From: Parabacteroides sp. Marseille-P3160
GTDB taxonomy: Bacteria; Bacteroidota; Bacteroidia; Bacteroidales; Tannerellaceae
Direction: 5' to 3'
Assembly (NCBI RefSeq): GCF_900162725.1
Contig: NZ_LT799418.1
Location: 3,178,216 to 3,222,396 of the forward strand
DNA length: 44,181 nucleotides
Part shown: positions 1-7,461 of the stretch, in pieces
Position numbering within the stretch: position 1 is the stretch's first letter
How the letters are laid out: every line of letters starts with the position of its first letter
Made by a program: the position numbers and the translations under genes
Notes under the pieces: generated by a model
Told to the model about the DNA's origin: nothing
Databases searched by the model: none
What the model saw: the letters and a program-made list of their open reading frames with translations, nothing else

Positions 1-1
1 T

Positions 2-496
2 ATGGCAACAGCATATCACAATTTATCGGCATACGACTTTGACAGCATACCCGATGCATCCGAAATGAAATTCGGGATCGTTGTTTCCGAATGGAATCGC
101 AATATCACGGAGAATTTATTAAAAGGAGCCTGTGATTCCCTGGAAAAACACGGAGTAAAAAAGGAAAACATACAGATCGTCCGGGTTCCGGGAAGTTTTG
201 AACTGACTTTCGGAGCGAGAAAACTGGCCGATACCCGGGACGTGGACGCAGTGATCGCCTTAGGCAGCGTAGTCCGGGGAGATACTCCTCATTTTGACTA
301 TGTCTGTTCCGGCGTAACGCAAGGCATAACCGAATTGAATCTGATGTATGATATTCCGTTTATCTTCGGTCTGTTAACGACCGATAACATGCAACAGGCC
401 GAAGACAGGGCCGGCGGAAAATATGGTAATAAAGGGGATGAGGCCGCAATTACAGCTATAAAAATGGCCGCCATCACTTGCAATTTAGAAAACTAA
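2..496 (+). CDS. ribH: 6,7-dimethyl-8-ribityllumazine synthase
   Basis: Penultimate enzyme of riboflavin biosynthesis. It condenses 5-amino-6-ribitylaminouracil with 3,4-dihydroxy-2-butanone 4-phosphate in the cytoplasm, usually as an icosahedral or pentameric assembly. The 164-residue protein has the usual family length. Seen in the sequence: the substrate-binding SEWN segment (residues 29-32), PGSFE (63-67), the [16 protein letters not shown] block (86-101) with the catalytic histidine at 97, and the phosphate-binding [11 protein letters not shown] segment (135-145). The ATG is the second base of the window, so upstream sequence cannot be checked, but the N-terminus fits the family. A tRNA promoter begins inside its last codons. 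Confidence 0.96.
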   Translation: MATAYHNLSAYDFDSIPDASEMKFGIVVSEWNRNITENLLKGACDSLEKHGVKKENIQIVRVPGSFELTFGARKLADTRDVDAVIALGSVVRGDTPHFDYVCSGVTQGITELNLMYDIPFIFGLLTTDNMQQAEDRAGGKYGNKGDEAAITAIKMAAITCNLEN

Positions 497-507
497 TCGT
501 ATCTTTG
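477..507 (+). promoter_or_regulatory. Promoter of the tRNA-Tyr/tRNA-Gly unit
   Basis: TATCTTTG at 500-507 matches the Bacteroidetes -7 consensus TAnnTTTG. CTTG at 477-480 sits 19 bases upstream in the -33 position (consensus TTTG, one mismatch). The predicted start is near 514, leaving an 11-base leader before the tRNA at 525. The -33 half lies inside the last codons of ribH. Confidence 0.7.
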
Positions 508-524
508 CATCGCAATTCGCAAAA

Positions 525-607
525 GGGCAGTTACCAGAGTGGCCAAATGGGGCTGACTGTAACTCAGCTGGCTTTCGCCTTCGGTGGTTCGAATCCATCA
601 CTGCCCA
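525..607 (+). tRNA. tRNA-Tyr (GTA)
   Basis: The acceptor arms GGGCAGT and ACTGCCC pair. The anticodon stem GCTGA/TCAGC (552-556, 564-568) encloses the loop CTGTAAC, with anticodon GTA at 559-561. A long variable arm is present, as expected for bacterial tRNA-Tyr, and the T-arm carries the GGTTCGAATCC pattern. The 3' CCA is not encoded (ACA follows the acceptor). Confidence 0.95.
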
Positions 608-621
608 CATTGGGAATCATT

Positions 622-694
622 GCGGAAGTAGCTCAGTTGATAGAGCATTAGCCTTCCAAGCTGAGGGTCGCGGGTTTGAGCCCCGTCTTCCGCT
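622..694 (+). tRNA. tRNA-Gly (TCC)
   Basis: The acceptor arms GCGGAAG (622-628) and CTTCCGC (687-693) pair. The D-arm contains GCTCAGTTGATAGAGC. The anticodon stem TTAGC/GCTGA encloses the loop CTTCCAA, with anticodon TCC at 655-657. CCA is not encoded. It lies 14 bases after tRNA-Tyr and is followed by a terminator, so the two probably form one transcript. Confidence 0.95.
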
Positions 695-699
695 CTCGC

Positions 700-733
700 A
701 AAAACGGAGAATTCGTAAGGGTTCTCCGTTTTT
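700..733 (+). terminator. Intrinsic terminator of the tRNA unit
   Basis: The perfect stem ACGGAGAA/TTCTCCGT, extended by flanking A/T pairs, encloses a loop of about 10 bases and is followed directly by a T run (729-733). Confidence 0.85.
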
Positions 734-799
734 CTTTTCCCATGAGAACCTTTCCGACCTTGTTTTGTTTAATAGAAATCATACTAAAGTCATCAAATT

Positions 800-994
800 A
801 TGGATACGAAAGATTCAGTACTTAAAATCAGAGTATTGCCGAATGCTCCACTATCAGTTGAAGGCAAAGTCGAATTAATCCTTGCAGACGGGACGTCTGT
901 CGTAAAAGAAAACCCACATCTCTGCCGTTGCGGCGGTTCGAAACACAAACCTTTTTGCGATGGTACTCATGCAAAGATAGGCTTTATGGGTTAA
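800..994 (+). CDS. CDGSH-type iron-sulfur domain protein
   Basis: Small 64-residue protein with the CDGSH signature near its C-terminus: CRCGGSKHKPFCDGTH at residues 42-57, giving three cysteines and one histidine. In characterised family members (mitoNEET-like) these four residues bind a [2Fe-2S] cluster used in redox or cluster transfer. There is no signal peptide or membrane segment, so it is probably cytoplasmic. It stands alone between the tRNA terminator and another terminator. The exact role cannot be told from sequence. The ATG at 800 has no clear Shine-Dalgarno sequence, which is usual here. Confidence 0.88.
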   Translation: MDTKDSVLKIRVLPNAPLSVEGKVELILADGTSVVKENPHLCRCGGSKHKPFCDGTHAKIGFMG

Positions 995-1012
995 TTGCAT
1001 AATTATCAAGTT

Positions 1013-1050
1013 AAAAGGCCGGAGTGTCCAATCACATTGCGGTCTTTTTT
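1013..1050 (+). terminator. Probable terminator of the CDGSH gene
   Basis: AAAGGCCG pairs with CGGTCTTT (one G-U pair). An inner GTG/CAC pairing follows, and the hairpin ends in a T6 run. The stem is interrupted in the middle. Confidence 0.6.
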
Positions 1051-1252
1051 GTATGCAAAGGGCTATAGTCCGACAAAAGAATTTGTAGCTATTTTGCAAT
1101 TATTATCATAACAAACAAGGGAGATTAGCAGTTATATATATGAAATAAATGAAGTCGGAATATACCCGACTAGATAAAACAATTTTCCGAAATAATTATT
1201 GATAATGGAAATAATAATATTCCCCAAAAACTCCTTAATTCATCATTAAATT
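1051..1252 (+). other. AT-rich intergenic region without a recognised gene
   Basis: About 200 bases with no supported ORF and no TAnnTTTG box. The only structure seen is a small hairpin (AGTCGG/CCGACT, 1153-1171) whose function is unknown. It must contain the promoter of the downstream YhcH gene, but I cannot place it. Confidence 0.5.
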
Positions 1253-1699
1253 ATGATACAAGATTCTTTGTTAAACACCGGACGCATCGAAAAGTTGCAT
1301 CCTCTTTTCAAAAAAGCGTTTGATTTTATTCGAAACACCGACTTTTCCCAGATAGAAGATGGGAAAATCGAAACTGATAACCCGGGACTCTATTTCACTG
1401 TATCCAGCATTATAGGAAAAGAAAAGGAGGAAGCGCGGATTGAGACTCACAACCAGTTTATTGATATTCAAACGCCTCTTTTAGGGGTAGAGCAGATAGG
1501 CTGGAAATGCGGAGAAGATTTAGTTTTGATAGCGACGCCTTACAATGAAGAAAAAGATATCACCTTCTTTGTAGACCGTCCAACGACATATGCAAAGATC
1601 TATCCGGGACAGTATGCCGTTTATTTCCCCGAAGACGGCCATGCTCCCGGTATCGGGCAAGGTTCAATTCGCAAGGTCGTCGCTAAAATAAAAGTTTGA
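1253..1699 (+). CDS. YhcH/YjgK/YiaL family protein (DUF386)
   Basis: The 148-residue protein matches the cupin-like YhcH/YjgK/YiaL family, the same fold as EbgC. Seen: the ETHNQFIDIQTPLLGVE block (residues 64-80) and the YFPEDGHAPG block (124-133), which carry conserved metal-site histidines and acidic residues. Family members are linked to sugar metabolism (sialic acid, 2,3-diketogulonate and evolved beta-galactosidase operons), with anomerase or auxiliary roles proposed. It has no signal peptide. It is monocistronic here, flanked by a strong terminator, so context does not reveal the sugar. Confidence 0.88.
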   Translation: MIQDSLLNTGRIEKLHPLFKKAFDFIRNTDFSQIEDGKIETDNPGLYFTVSSIIGKEKEEARIETHNQFIDIQTPLLGVEQIGWKCGEDLVLIATPYNEEKDITFFVDRPTTYAKIYPGQYAVYFPEDGHAPGIGQGSIRKVVAKIKV

Positions 1700-1710
1700 T
1701 TTCAACTAAA

Positions 1711-1747
1711 AAAGAGAGGTTCTCAAATACGGAACCTCTCTTTTTTT
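1711..1747 (+). terminator. Intrinsic terminator of the YhcH gene
   Basis: The perfect 12-base stem AAAGAGAGGTTC/GAACCTCTCTTT encloses a 9-base loop and is followed by a T-rich run. The symmetric A/T tails could let it also act on the convergent YtxH-like gene. Confidence 0.9.
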
Positions 1748-1819
1748 CTTTGTTTTTTAGGATAAAACCCCTATGGATAAGAAATCGCACTAAGGCATGC
1801 GTTTTCATCCCCTTTCCGG

Positions 1820-2059
1820 CTATTCTTTAAGTTCATCCAAAGCTTCTTTGCCCTTATTGATTTTCGTCTCGGCTCTTTCTTTCAGATACTCAGCCTTATT
1901 TTTTGTTACATCGACAATATCTTTGAATTTGTTCTTTGCTTTATCCACGCATTTCCCAAACTCATCAGATAGTTTTTCCCGATTTTCTTTCTCACTTAGA
2001 ACACCAGCCAGATATCCGGCTACAGCACCGATCGCGATTCCAAACAAAATTTTCTTCAT
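1820..2059 (-). CDS. YtxH-like small membrane protein
   Basis: The 79-residue protein starts at the ATG at 2059 (MKKILFGIAIGAVAG). A longer in-frame start at 2113 would add 18 charged residues before the membrane segment and looks less likely. Residues 4-20 form one glycine/alanine-rich transmembrane helix. The rest is a highly charged lysine/glutamate-rich amphipathic helix (residues 21-79). This layout is that of YtxH/gas-vesicle-like small proteins, often stress-related in Bacteroidetes. The function is unknown. It is convergent with the YhcH gene. Confidence 0.75.
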   Translation of the reverse strand: MKKILFGIAIGAVAGYLAGVLSEKENREKLSDEFGKCVDKAKNKFKDIVDVTKNKAEYLKERAETKINKGKEALDELKE

Positions 2060-2241
2060 AATTCTCTTTTTTAATTGATTAATTTCTCCAAGTTTCTGTC
2101 TATAAAACAGCAAAGTTTGCCGTATTGTTTATTAACAAATCTGAATATGAAATAAGAAATACAGAAAATTCCGCTTCCGGCTTTACTTTATGGGAAAAAA
2201 GAATGTAGTATAAAAGATACGGTTCCTTATTTTATTATTTT

Positions 2242-2249
2242 TATATTTG
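2242..2249 (+). promoter_or_regulatory. -7 promoter box for the ECF sigma gene
   Basis: TATATTTG fits TAnnTTTG. No TTTG is found at the -33 spacing. The predicted start is near 2256, only 8 bases before the ATG at 2264. Confidence 0.5.
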
Positions 2250-2263
2250 CATATAAGATTTAC

Positions 2264-2878
2264 ATGGATGGCTTTGTTAATAATCGCATATCTATCATAA
2301 CAAAGAGTATCTCTAAGAAGATGAAAGAATTGGCAAACTATAAAGGAAGCGTAAGGGATAATTTTGATAAGATCTATATTCTTTATTATTCAAGGATGCA
2401 TCGTTTTGCCAAAGAATATGTCATATTAAATGAAGATGCCGAGAACATTGTACAAGATGTTTTTGTAATACTATGGGAAAAACGGGAAGTATTAGAGATA
2501 AAGGTCAGCCTTATATCCTATCTTTTTTCTTTAGTAAAAAACAAATGCATGGATTATCTTCGTCACAAATTGATTGAAGACAAAGGCCAAGAAGAATTGA
2601 GTGCAAAATTGTATTCATTGGAACTTATGGACCAGACCTTTTCTTCAGAAGAAGAAATAGAACAAATCATAAATTCCAGCATCGCCAAGTTGCCGGAACG
2701 TTGTCGGAAAATATTCATCAAAAGTCATATAGAAGGGAAAAAATACCGCGAAATAGCGGAAGAGCTGAATATATCCGTCAATACAGTAGAAAATCAAATC
2801 AGCATTGCCTTAAAAAAACTTCGCGTTTTATTAAAAGATTACCTACCGCTATTATTTTTCCTGTCCCATATAAAATAA
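2264..2878 (+). CDS. ECF RNA polymerase sigma factor (FecI-type)
   Basis: Extracytoplasmic-function sigma factor expected to direct RNA polymerase to the promoter of the adjacent SusC/SusD pair. Seen: region 2 at about residues 35-100, with AENIVQDVFVILWEKRE matching the -10 recognition helix, and region 4 at about 135-195, with a helix-turn-helix around KYREIAEELNISVNTVENQI. The length of 204 residues is slightly long for the family; an ATG at 2321 would give 185 residues. The start at 2264 is kept, but its predicted leader is short. It is followed after 80 bases by a FecR anti-sigma gene and a SusC with an STN domain, the classic trans-envelope signalling trio. The gene is visibly AT-rich. 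Confidence 0.9.
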   Translation: MDGFVNNRISIITKSISKKMKELANYKGSVRDNFDKIYILYYSRMHRFAKEYVILNEDAENIVQDVFVILWEKREVLEIKVSLISYLFSLVKNKCMDYLRHKLIEDKGQEELSAKLYSLELMDQTFSSEEEIEQIINSSIAKLPERCRKIFIKSHIEGKKYREIAEELNISVNTVENQISIALKKLRVLLKDYLPLLFFLSHIK

Positions 2879-2958
2879 CATTCATTAACCTTTCCATTCT
2901 TGGTGGTAAATAGAATTATAAACGCTCTACTTATAATTAAAAGAACACCAATAGCTGC

Positions 2959-3930
2959 ATGAATGATTTAATTGTTAACTATTTCAAGGGGAATATAACC
3001 GAAAAAGAAAAGGAGATACTTTTTTCAAGAATAACCAAGGAAGAGGACTTAAAATCGGAGTTCGCCTCTTTTCAAAACATTTATGCACTAACCGCTCTAC
3101 TCCCTATAGAAAGCGATGTTGAAGAAGGTTTTGATAAGTTGATGGCATTTAAACAAATCCTTCAGAAAAACAGGGAAAAGGCCGTTTTCCCATTAAAACA
3201 GATCATGGGATACGCCGCCACCTTATGTATAGCTATTTTTTCGACTTGGGCAATCATGAATATTCAAAAAAAGGAAGATGTCGTAACTTATGAAGAACTG
3301 ACCGTACCTCCTGGGCAACGCGCTCATCTCAAACTGTCAGATGGTACAACCGTTTGGTTGAATGCCCGTTCTTTTTTACGTTATCCGAACCATTTTTCCC
3401 AAAAAGAACGATTTGTCGAGTTAAACGGAGAGGCATTCTTCGATGTAAAAGAAAATAAAGATTGCCCCTTTATCATTTCTACTGAAATGGTAGACATAAA
3501 AGTGTTAGGCACCCGCTTTAATGTTTTTGCCTACAAAGGACAGGATGAGTTCAATACTTCTCTGATAAAAGGATCGGTTCAAATACAAAATAAAAAGAAT
3601 CCATCAGACACTCTCATTCTATCACCTAATGAACGGGCTGAAATGCGTGGAAACAAGTTAGAAAAACATTCGTTTAAGGAAACAAGCTTCTTGCTCTGGC
3701 AAGAAGGCATTTATACTTTTAATGACATTCCATTTAATGAAATTATTAAAAAATTGGAATTGTATTATGACATTCCAATCAAGATCCAGAACAAGGAAAT
3801 CGAAAAATACAAATTCAGCGGAAAGTTTAGACAGAGAGACGGAATAGTGAGTGTCTTACGAACATTACAAAAAGTAAAATATTTCGCCTTTATAAAGGAT
3901 GATGAATTAAACACAATTACAATAAAATAA
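2959..3930 (+). CDS. FecR-family anti-sigma factor
   Basis: Inner-membrane regulator that holds the ECF sigma factor and receives the signal from the outer-membrane SusC transducer. Seen: a cytoplasmic N-terminal region (about residues 1-78), one transmembrane helix (about 82-101, MGYAATLCIAIFSTWAIM), then a periplasmic FecR domain (about 110-215) with the typical VPPGQRAHLKLSDGTTVWLNA segment split over 116-136, and a C-terminal DUF4974-like domain (about 250-320). The 323 residues match the family. It starts with ATG at 2959, 80 bases after the sigma gene. Confidence 0.92.
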   Translation: MNDLIVNYFKGNITEKEKEILFSRITKEEDLKSEFASFQNIYALTALLPIESDVEEGFDKLMAFKQILQKNREKAVFPLKQIMGYAATLCIAIFSTWAIMNIQKKEDVVTYEELTVPPGQRAHLKLSDGTTVWLNARSFLRYPNHFSQKERFVELNGEAFFDVKENKDCPFIISTEMVDIKVLGTRFNVFAYKGQDEFNTSLIKGSVQIQNKKNPSDTLILSPNERAEMRGNKLEKHSFKETSFLLWQEGIYTFNDIPFNEIIKKLELYYDIPIKIQNKEIEKYKFSGKFRQRDGIVSVLRTLQKVKYFAFIKDDELNTITIK

Positions 3931-3990
3931 ACGTAACTCAAATGTGAAATTTTAAATCTAATTGCCTATGTAGTACAAACTAAAATCAAA

Positions 3991-4032
3991 AACCGGCAGA
4001 TGTTCCAGCATCCACCGGTTGAGTGTTAACAC
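3991..4032 (+). other. Hairpin and palindrome in the PUL1 susC leader
   Basis: The 150-base gap between fecR and susC contains a hairpin at 3991-4020: AACCGG pairs with CCGGTT, then an internal CA/CA loop, then GATG pairs with CATC. It is followed at once by the perfect 10-base palindrome GTGTTAACAC (4023-4032). No T run follows, so it is not a standard terminator. It may be a leader structure or an operator. The ECF-dependent promoter must lie in this gap, but no TAnnTTTG box is seen. Confidence 0.5.
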
Positions 4033-4081
4033 AAAATCATTACAAAAAATCAAGTATTAACGACTAAAACAAAGTAAAGTT

Positions 4082-7000
4082 ATGAAAAACAAACCGAAAA
4101 TTCTACGTATTATGAAATTTTCAACCTGTCTTTTTTTTCTTTGTATATTCACGTCTTTTGCGGAAAACAGTAATTCACAGAATGCAAAAGTGAATATCAT
4201 TACAAACAATTTGACGATCGGAGATTTTATCGATCAAGTAGAAAAGCAAACAGACTATTTGTTTGTATACAGTAAGAGTGAAGTAAATATTGATGATGCA
4301 ATTGCGGTAAATTCAGGTAAGAAACCGGTAAACCAATTTTTAAATGAAGCTTTTACCCAATCAGGCATTAATTATTCTTTTGAAAACGACTATATTGTCC
4401 TTACGAAAAAGGCAGCTCCTTCTATTGTCCAACAACAAGGGAGGAAGATCACCGGGATCATTACCGATTCAAACGGAGACCCCGTTATTGGAGCCAATGT
4501 CCTTATAAGAGGTACGACAAATGGTTCCATCACAGATATAAATGGGAATTACACGTTGGAAAGAGTAACTCCTGATGCCATTCTCCAAGTTTCGTATATT
4601 GGTTACCTGACTCAGGAAATTCCCGTTGGTAATCAAACTCAAATTAATGTTACGTTAATAGAAGACTCCAAGACTTTGGAAGAAGTTGTTGTTGTGGGAT
4701 ATGGAACTATGCGTAAATCAGATGTAACCGGATCCATTGCCGTTGCCAAAGGAGAAGACTTACTGAAAAGCCAAAACTTCAGTGCTTTAGACAATTTAAG
4801 AGGGAAAGCTTCCGGAGTTAACATTTACTCAAATTCAAGTCAGCCGGGCACTTATGCCAATCGCGTTGTTATCCGTGGTATGTCTACGATCAATTCTTCC
4901 TCCAATCCGTTATATGTAGTGGATGGCGTAGTCATGGAAGACTTCCATTTGCTAAACCCGAATGACATTGAGAGCATAGAAGTATTGAAAGATGCATCTG
5001 CTGCTGCAATCTATGGGGCCCGTGGAGCAAACGGTGTCATTCTTGTGACAACTAAACGAGGCAATAAAGGAGAAGGGACGAGCGTCAGCTATCAAGGTTC
5101 CATAAGTTTAAGTACGGTATCCCGTTATATGGATCTGCTGAATGCACAGGAATGGACGGATGCCTTTATGATCGGGCTGGAAAACGAGAATAAGTATCAA
5201 GGAAAAAGCTGGTCGCTAAATCGTGCAGATTGGTTTACGGACCGTAACTATTTCGATGCCAACGGTAACCCATTATATGATACCGATTGGCAAAAGGAAG
5301 CGACCCGGATAGCTATCTCCCATAATCACCAATTGAATATCCAGCAAGGTGGCAAAAACTCTTCAGTCGGAGCATTCCTGAACTATACCGACCAGCAAGG
5401 CATTCTAAACAATACGTATAACAAGCGTGTAAATGCAAAATTGGCATATGATGCAAAACCTCTTCCCTGGTTATCTACTGCGATTAACCTTTTAGTCAAC
5501 CATACTTGGGGACGCTACACTCCTGAAGACGGAGGAGGTCAGGAAGCCCGCCGTACCATGATTGAAATGCTGCCATGGCTACCGGTACGCGATGCTAACG
5601 GAAAGTACACGACTTCCTCTTCTTCCTCGATGGCCGAAACTTTCGGGTTCGAAGGGATGTCTAACCCGGTCATGATTCTGGATTTACAGAAAAGGATGAG
5701 ATACAACACGCAAATTTTCGGGAATGCCGCATTAACTTTTCATCTGTTAGATGGCCTGGATCTGAAAACTCAGTTAGGTATCGATAACCATCAAAGAACC
5801 TATAAAGGCTATTCTTCCGTGTCCCTTAATAATATCTCCATGCCAAACGGATGGGCGGAAATTAACCATACGAACACCCTTTACTGGCAGGAAGAGACTT
5901 ATTTGACTTACAACAAAGTATTTGATGAGCATCGGATCAATGCGATGGCCGGTCTTTCCTGGCAAGAACGGACATACAATTATGATAGATCAAGAACGGA
6001 AGGATTCGACGACGACTTTTATGAATATAACAACTTAGGAGTTGGTACTACTCCGTCCTCTCCGGAATCGGACTGGAACAGTTGGGCGATGAATTCTTAT
6101 TTTCTACGCTTGGCATATACGTACAAAGATCGTTATTCCGCTACCGTAACAGGCCGTTACGACGGTTCTTCCAAATTCGGAGAAAACAACAAATATGCTT
6201 TCTTCCCGTCAGCAGGTTTGGCCTGGATCGCGTCAAATGAAGACTTCTTAAGCAACAATGAGTTGATCAGTACTTTAAAACTCCACACCAGCTATGGTTT
6301 AACAGGTAACTCGGAAATCGATCCTTACCAATCGTTAGCTTCCGTCTCTGCCGGTACTTGGTTGCTGGATGGCACAAGATCTCCATATTCCTATATTAGT
6401 TCCATGGCCAATCCTGATTTAAAGTGGGAGAAAACGGCTCAATGGGACATCGGTTTCAACTTAGGTTTGTTTGATAATCGATTGAATTTTGATATCGCTT
6501 ATTACCATAAGAAAACGACTGATTTATTGTTGGAGAGTCCGCTGCCGACTTCTACCGGTTTCGATTGGGTACTCAAAAATATCGGTTCCGTACAAAATCA
6601 AGGGCTCGATATTATGATTGACGGAACACCGGTACAAACGAAAGATTTTACCTGGACTTCAACACTCAATATGAACTACAATAAAAACAAGGTTCTCAGT
6701 TTAGGAGAAAATGATGAGGATATCCTTTTGAACAGTTGGGTCGGAGGTTATGAAAGCATTATCCGTGTCGGTGAAAACATGAATAGCTTTTACGGATATA
6801 AAAGATACGGTGTCTATACAACGGAAGATTATGAAGCCGGGGATTGTACTTTAAATCAGGTAGGACGGGCCAAACGTTCCGCAGATAAAGAAATCCTGGG
6901 GAAAGGTACTCCTGATTGGACAGGTAGTTTCATCAATAACTTCAGATACAAGAATTTTGATTTAACGATCGATATGCAATTTGTCTGGGGCGTAGAGACG

Positions 7001-7435
7001 ATGCAACAATTCTATCACTCTACCTATGACCGCTTCGGTATTACTAATGGCTTAAGTAACATACTTTATGATGCATACGACGGTACCAATCCGAATACAA
7101 TGCAGCAGGCAATTTATTTAACCAACTCCGGACATGCCGGCCAGGATACGACGGTTGACTCTGCTTGGATTGTAGATGGCTCTTATTTACGGGTCAATTT
7201 GATTCAATTGGGATATACCTTCGCCCCCAAGCAATGTAAGGCAATCGGTATCTCCGGATTGCGCGTATATGGAAATGCCAACAATCCGTTCTTAATTTGT
7301 TCAGGAGACTTCAATGGCTATGATCCGGAAAGTACATCCCAATATGGAGACAGCGAGAAATTCGGCCAGAACATGACCTTCTTCTCCTATCCGAGAGCAA
7401 CTACTTTCACACTCGGTGTAAACGTAACATTTTAA
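4082..7435 (+). CDS. SusC-like TonB-dependent transducer with STN domain
   Basis: Outer-membrane TonB-dependent glycan importer, 1117 residues. Domains in order: signal peptide (about 1-28), STN domain (about 36-108), which in FecA-type proteins contacts FecR, carboxypeptidase-regulatory-like beta domain (about 122-193), TonB-box-like EEVVVVGYG (200-208), plug (about 210-330), then the beta-barrel ending in a C-terminal phenylalanine (LGVNVTF). The STN domain fits the adjacent sigma/anti-sigma pair, so substrate binding should raise its own expression. The downstream SusD starts 27 bases after the stop. The substrate is not readable from sequence, but the following alpha-mannosidase suggests mannose-containing glycans. 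Confidence 0.95.
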   Translation: MKNKPKILRIMKFSTCLFFLCIFTSFAENSNSQNAKVNIITNNLTIGDFIDQVEKQTDYLFVYSKSEVNIDDAIAVNSGKKPVNQFLNEAFTQSGINYSFENDYIVLTKKAAPSIVQQQGRKITGIITDSNGDPVIGANVLIRGTTNGSITDINGNYTLERVTPDAILQVSYIGYLTQEIPVGNQTQINVTLIEDSKTLEEVVVVGYGTMRKSDVTGSIAVAKGEDLLKSQNFSALDNLRGKASGVNIYSNSSQPGTYANRVVIRGMSTINSSSNPLYVVDGVVMEDFHLLNPNDIESIEVLKDASAAAIYGARGANGVILVTTKRGNKGEGTSVSYQGSISLSTVSRYMDLLNAQEWTDAFMIGLENENKYQGKSWSLNRADWFTDRNYFDANGNPLYDTDWQKEATRIAISHNHQLNIQQGGKNSSVGAFLNYTDQQGILNNTYNKRVNAKLAYDAKPLPWLSTAINLLVNHTWGRYTPEDGGGQEARRTMIEMLPWLPVRDANGKYTTSSSSSMAETFGFEGMSNPVMILDLQKRMRYNTQIFGNAALTFHLLDGLDLKTQLGIDNHQRTYKGYSSVSLNNISMPNGWAEINHTNTLYWQEETYLTYNKVFDEHRINAMAGLSWQERTYNYDRSRTEGFDDDFYEYNNLGVGTTPSSPESDWNSWAMNSYFLRLAYTYKDRYSATVTGRYDGSSKFGENNKYAFFPSAGLAWIASNEDFLSNNELISTLKLHTSYGLTGNSEIDPYQSLASVSAGTWLLDGTRSPYSYISSMANPDLKWEKTAQWDIGFNLGLFDNRLNFDIAYYHKKTTDLLLESPLPTSTGFDWVLKNIGSVQNQGLDIMIDGTPVQTKDFTWTSTLNMNYNKNKVLSLGENDEDILLNSWVGGYESIIRVGENMNSFYGYKRYGVYTTEDYEAGDCTLNQVGRAKRSADKEILGKGTPDWTGSFINNFRYKNFDLTIDMQFVWGVETMQQFYHSTYDRFGITNGLSNILYDAYDGTNPNTMQQAIYLTNSGHAGQDTTVDSAWIVDGSYLRVNLIQLGYTFAPKQCKAIGISGLRVYGNANNPFLICSGDFNGYDPESTSQYGDSEKFGQNMTFFSYPRATTFTLGVNVTF

Positions 7436-7461
7436 TTAATTAAAAAGGAAAGAGAAATAAT

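Noticed and set aside
1153-1171. AGTCGG/CCGACT hairpin before the YhcH gene as a riboswitch
   Set aside because: A single 6-base stem without conserved flanks or a terminator; too little to claim.
1797-2078. 93-codon plus-strand frame overlapping the YtxH-like gene
   Set aside because: Serine- and phenylalanine-rich reverse image of the charged YtxH helix; the minus-strand reading is far more protein-like.
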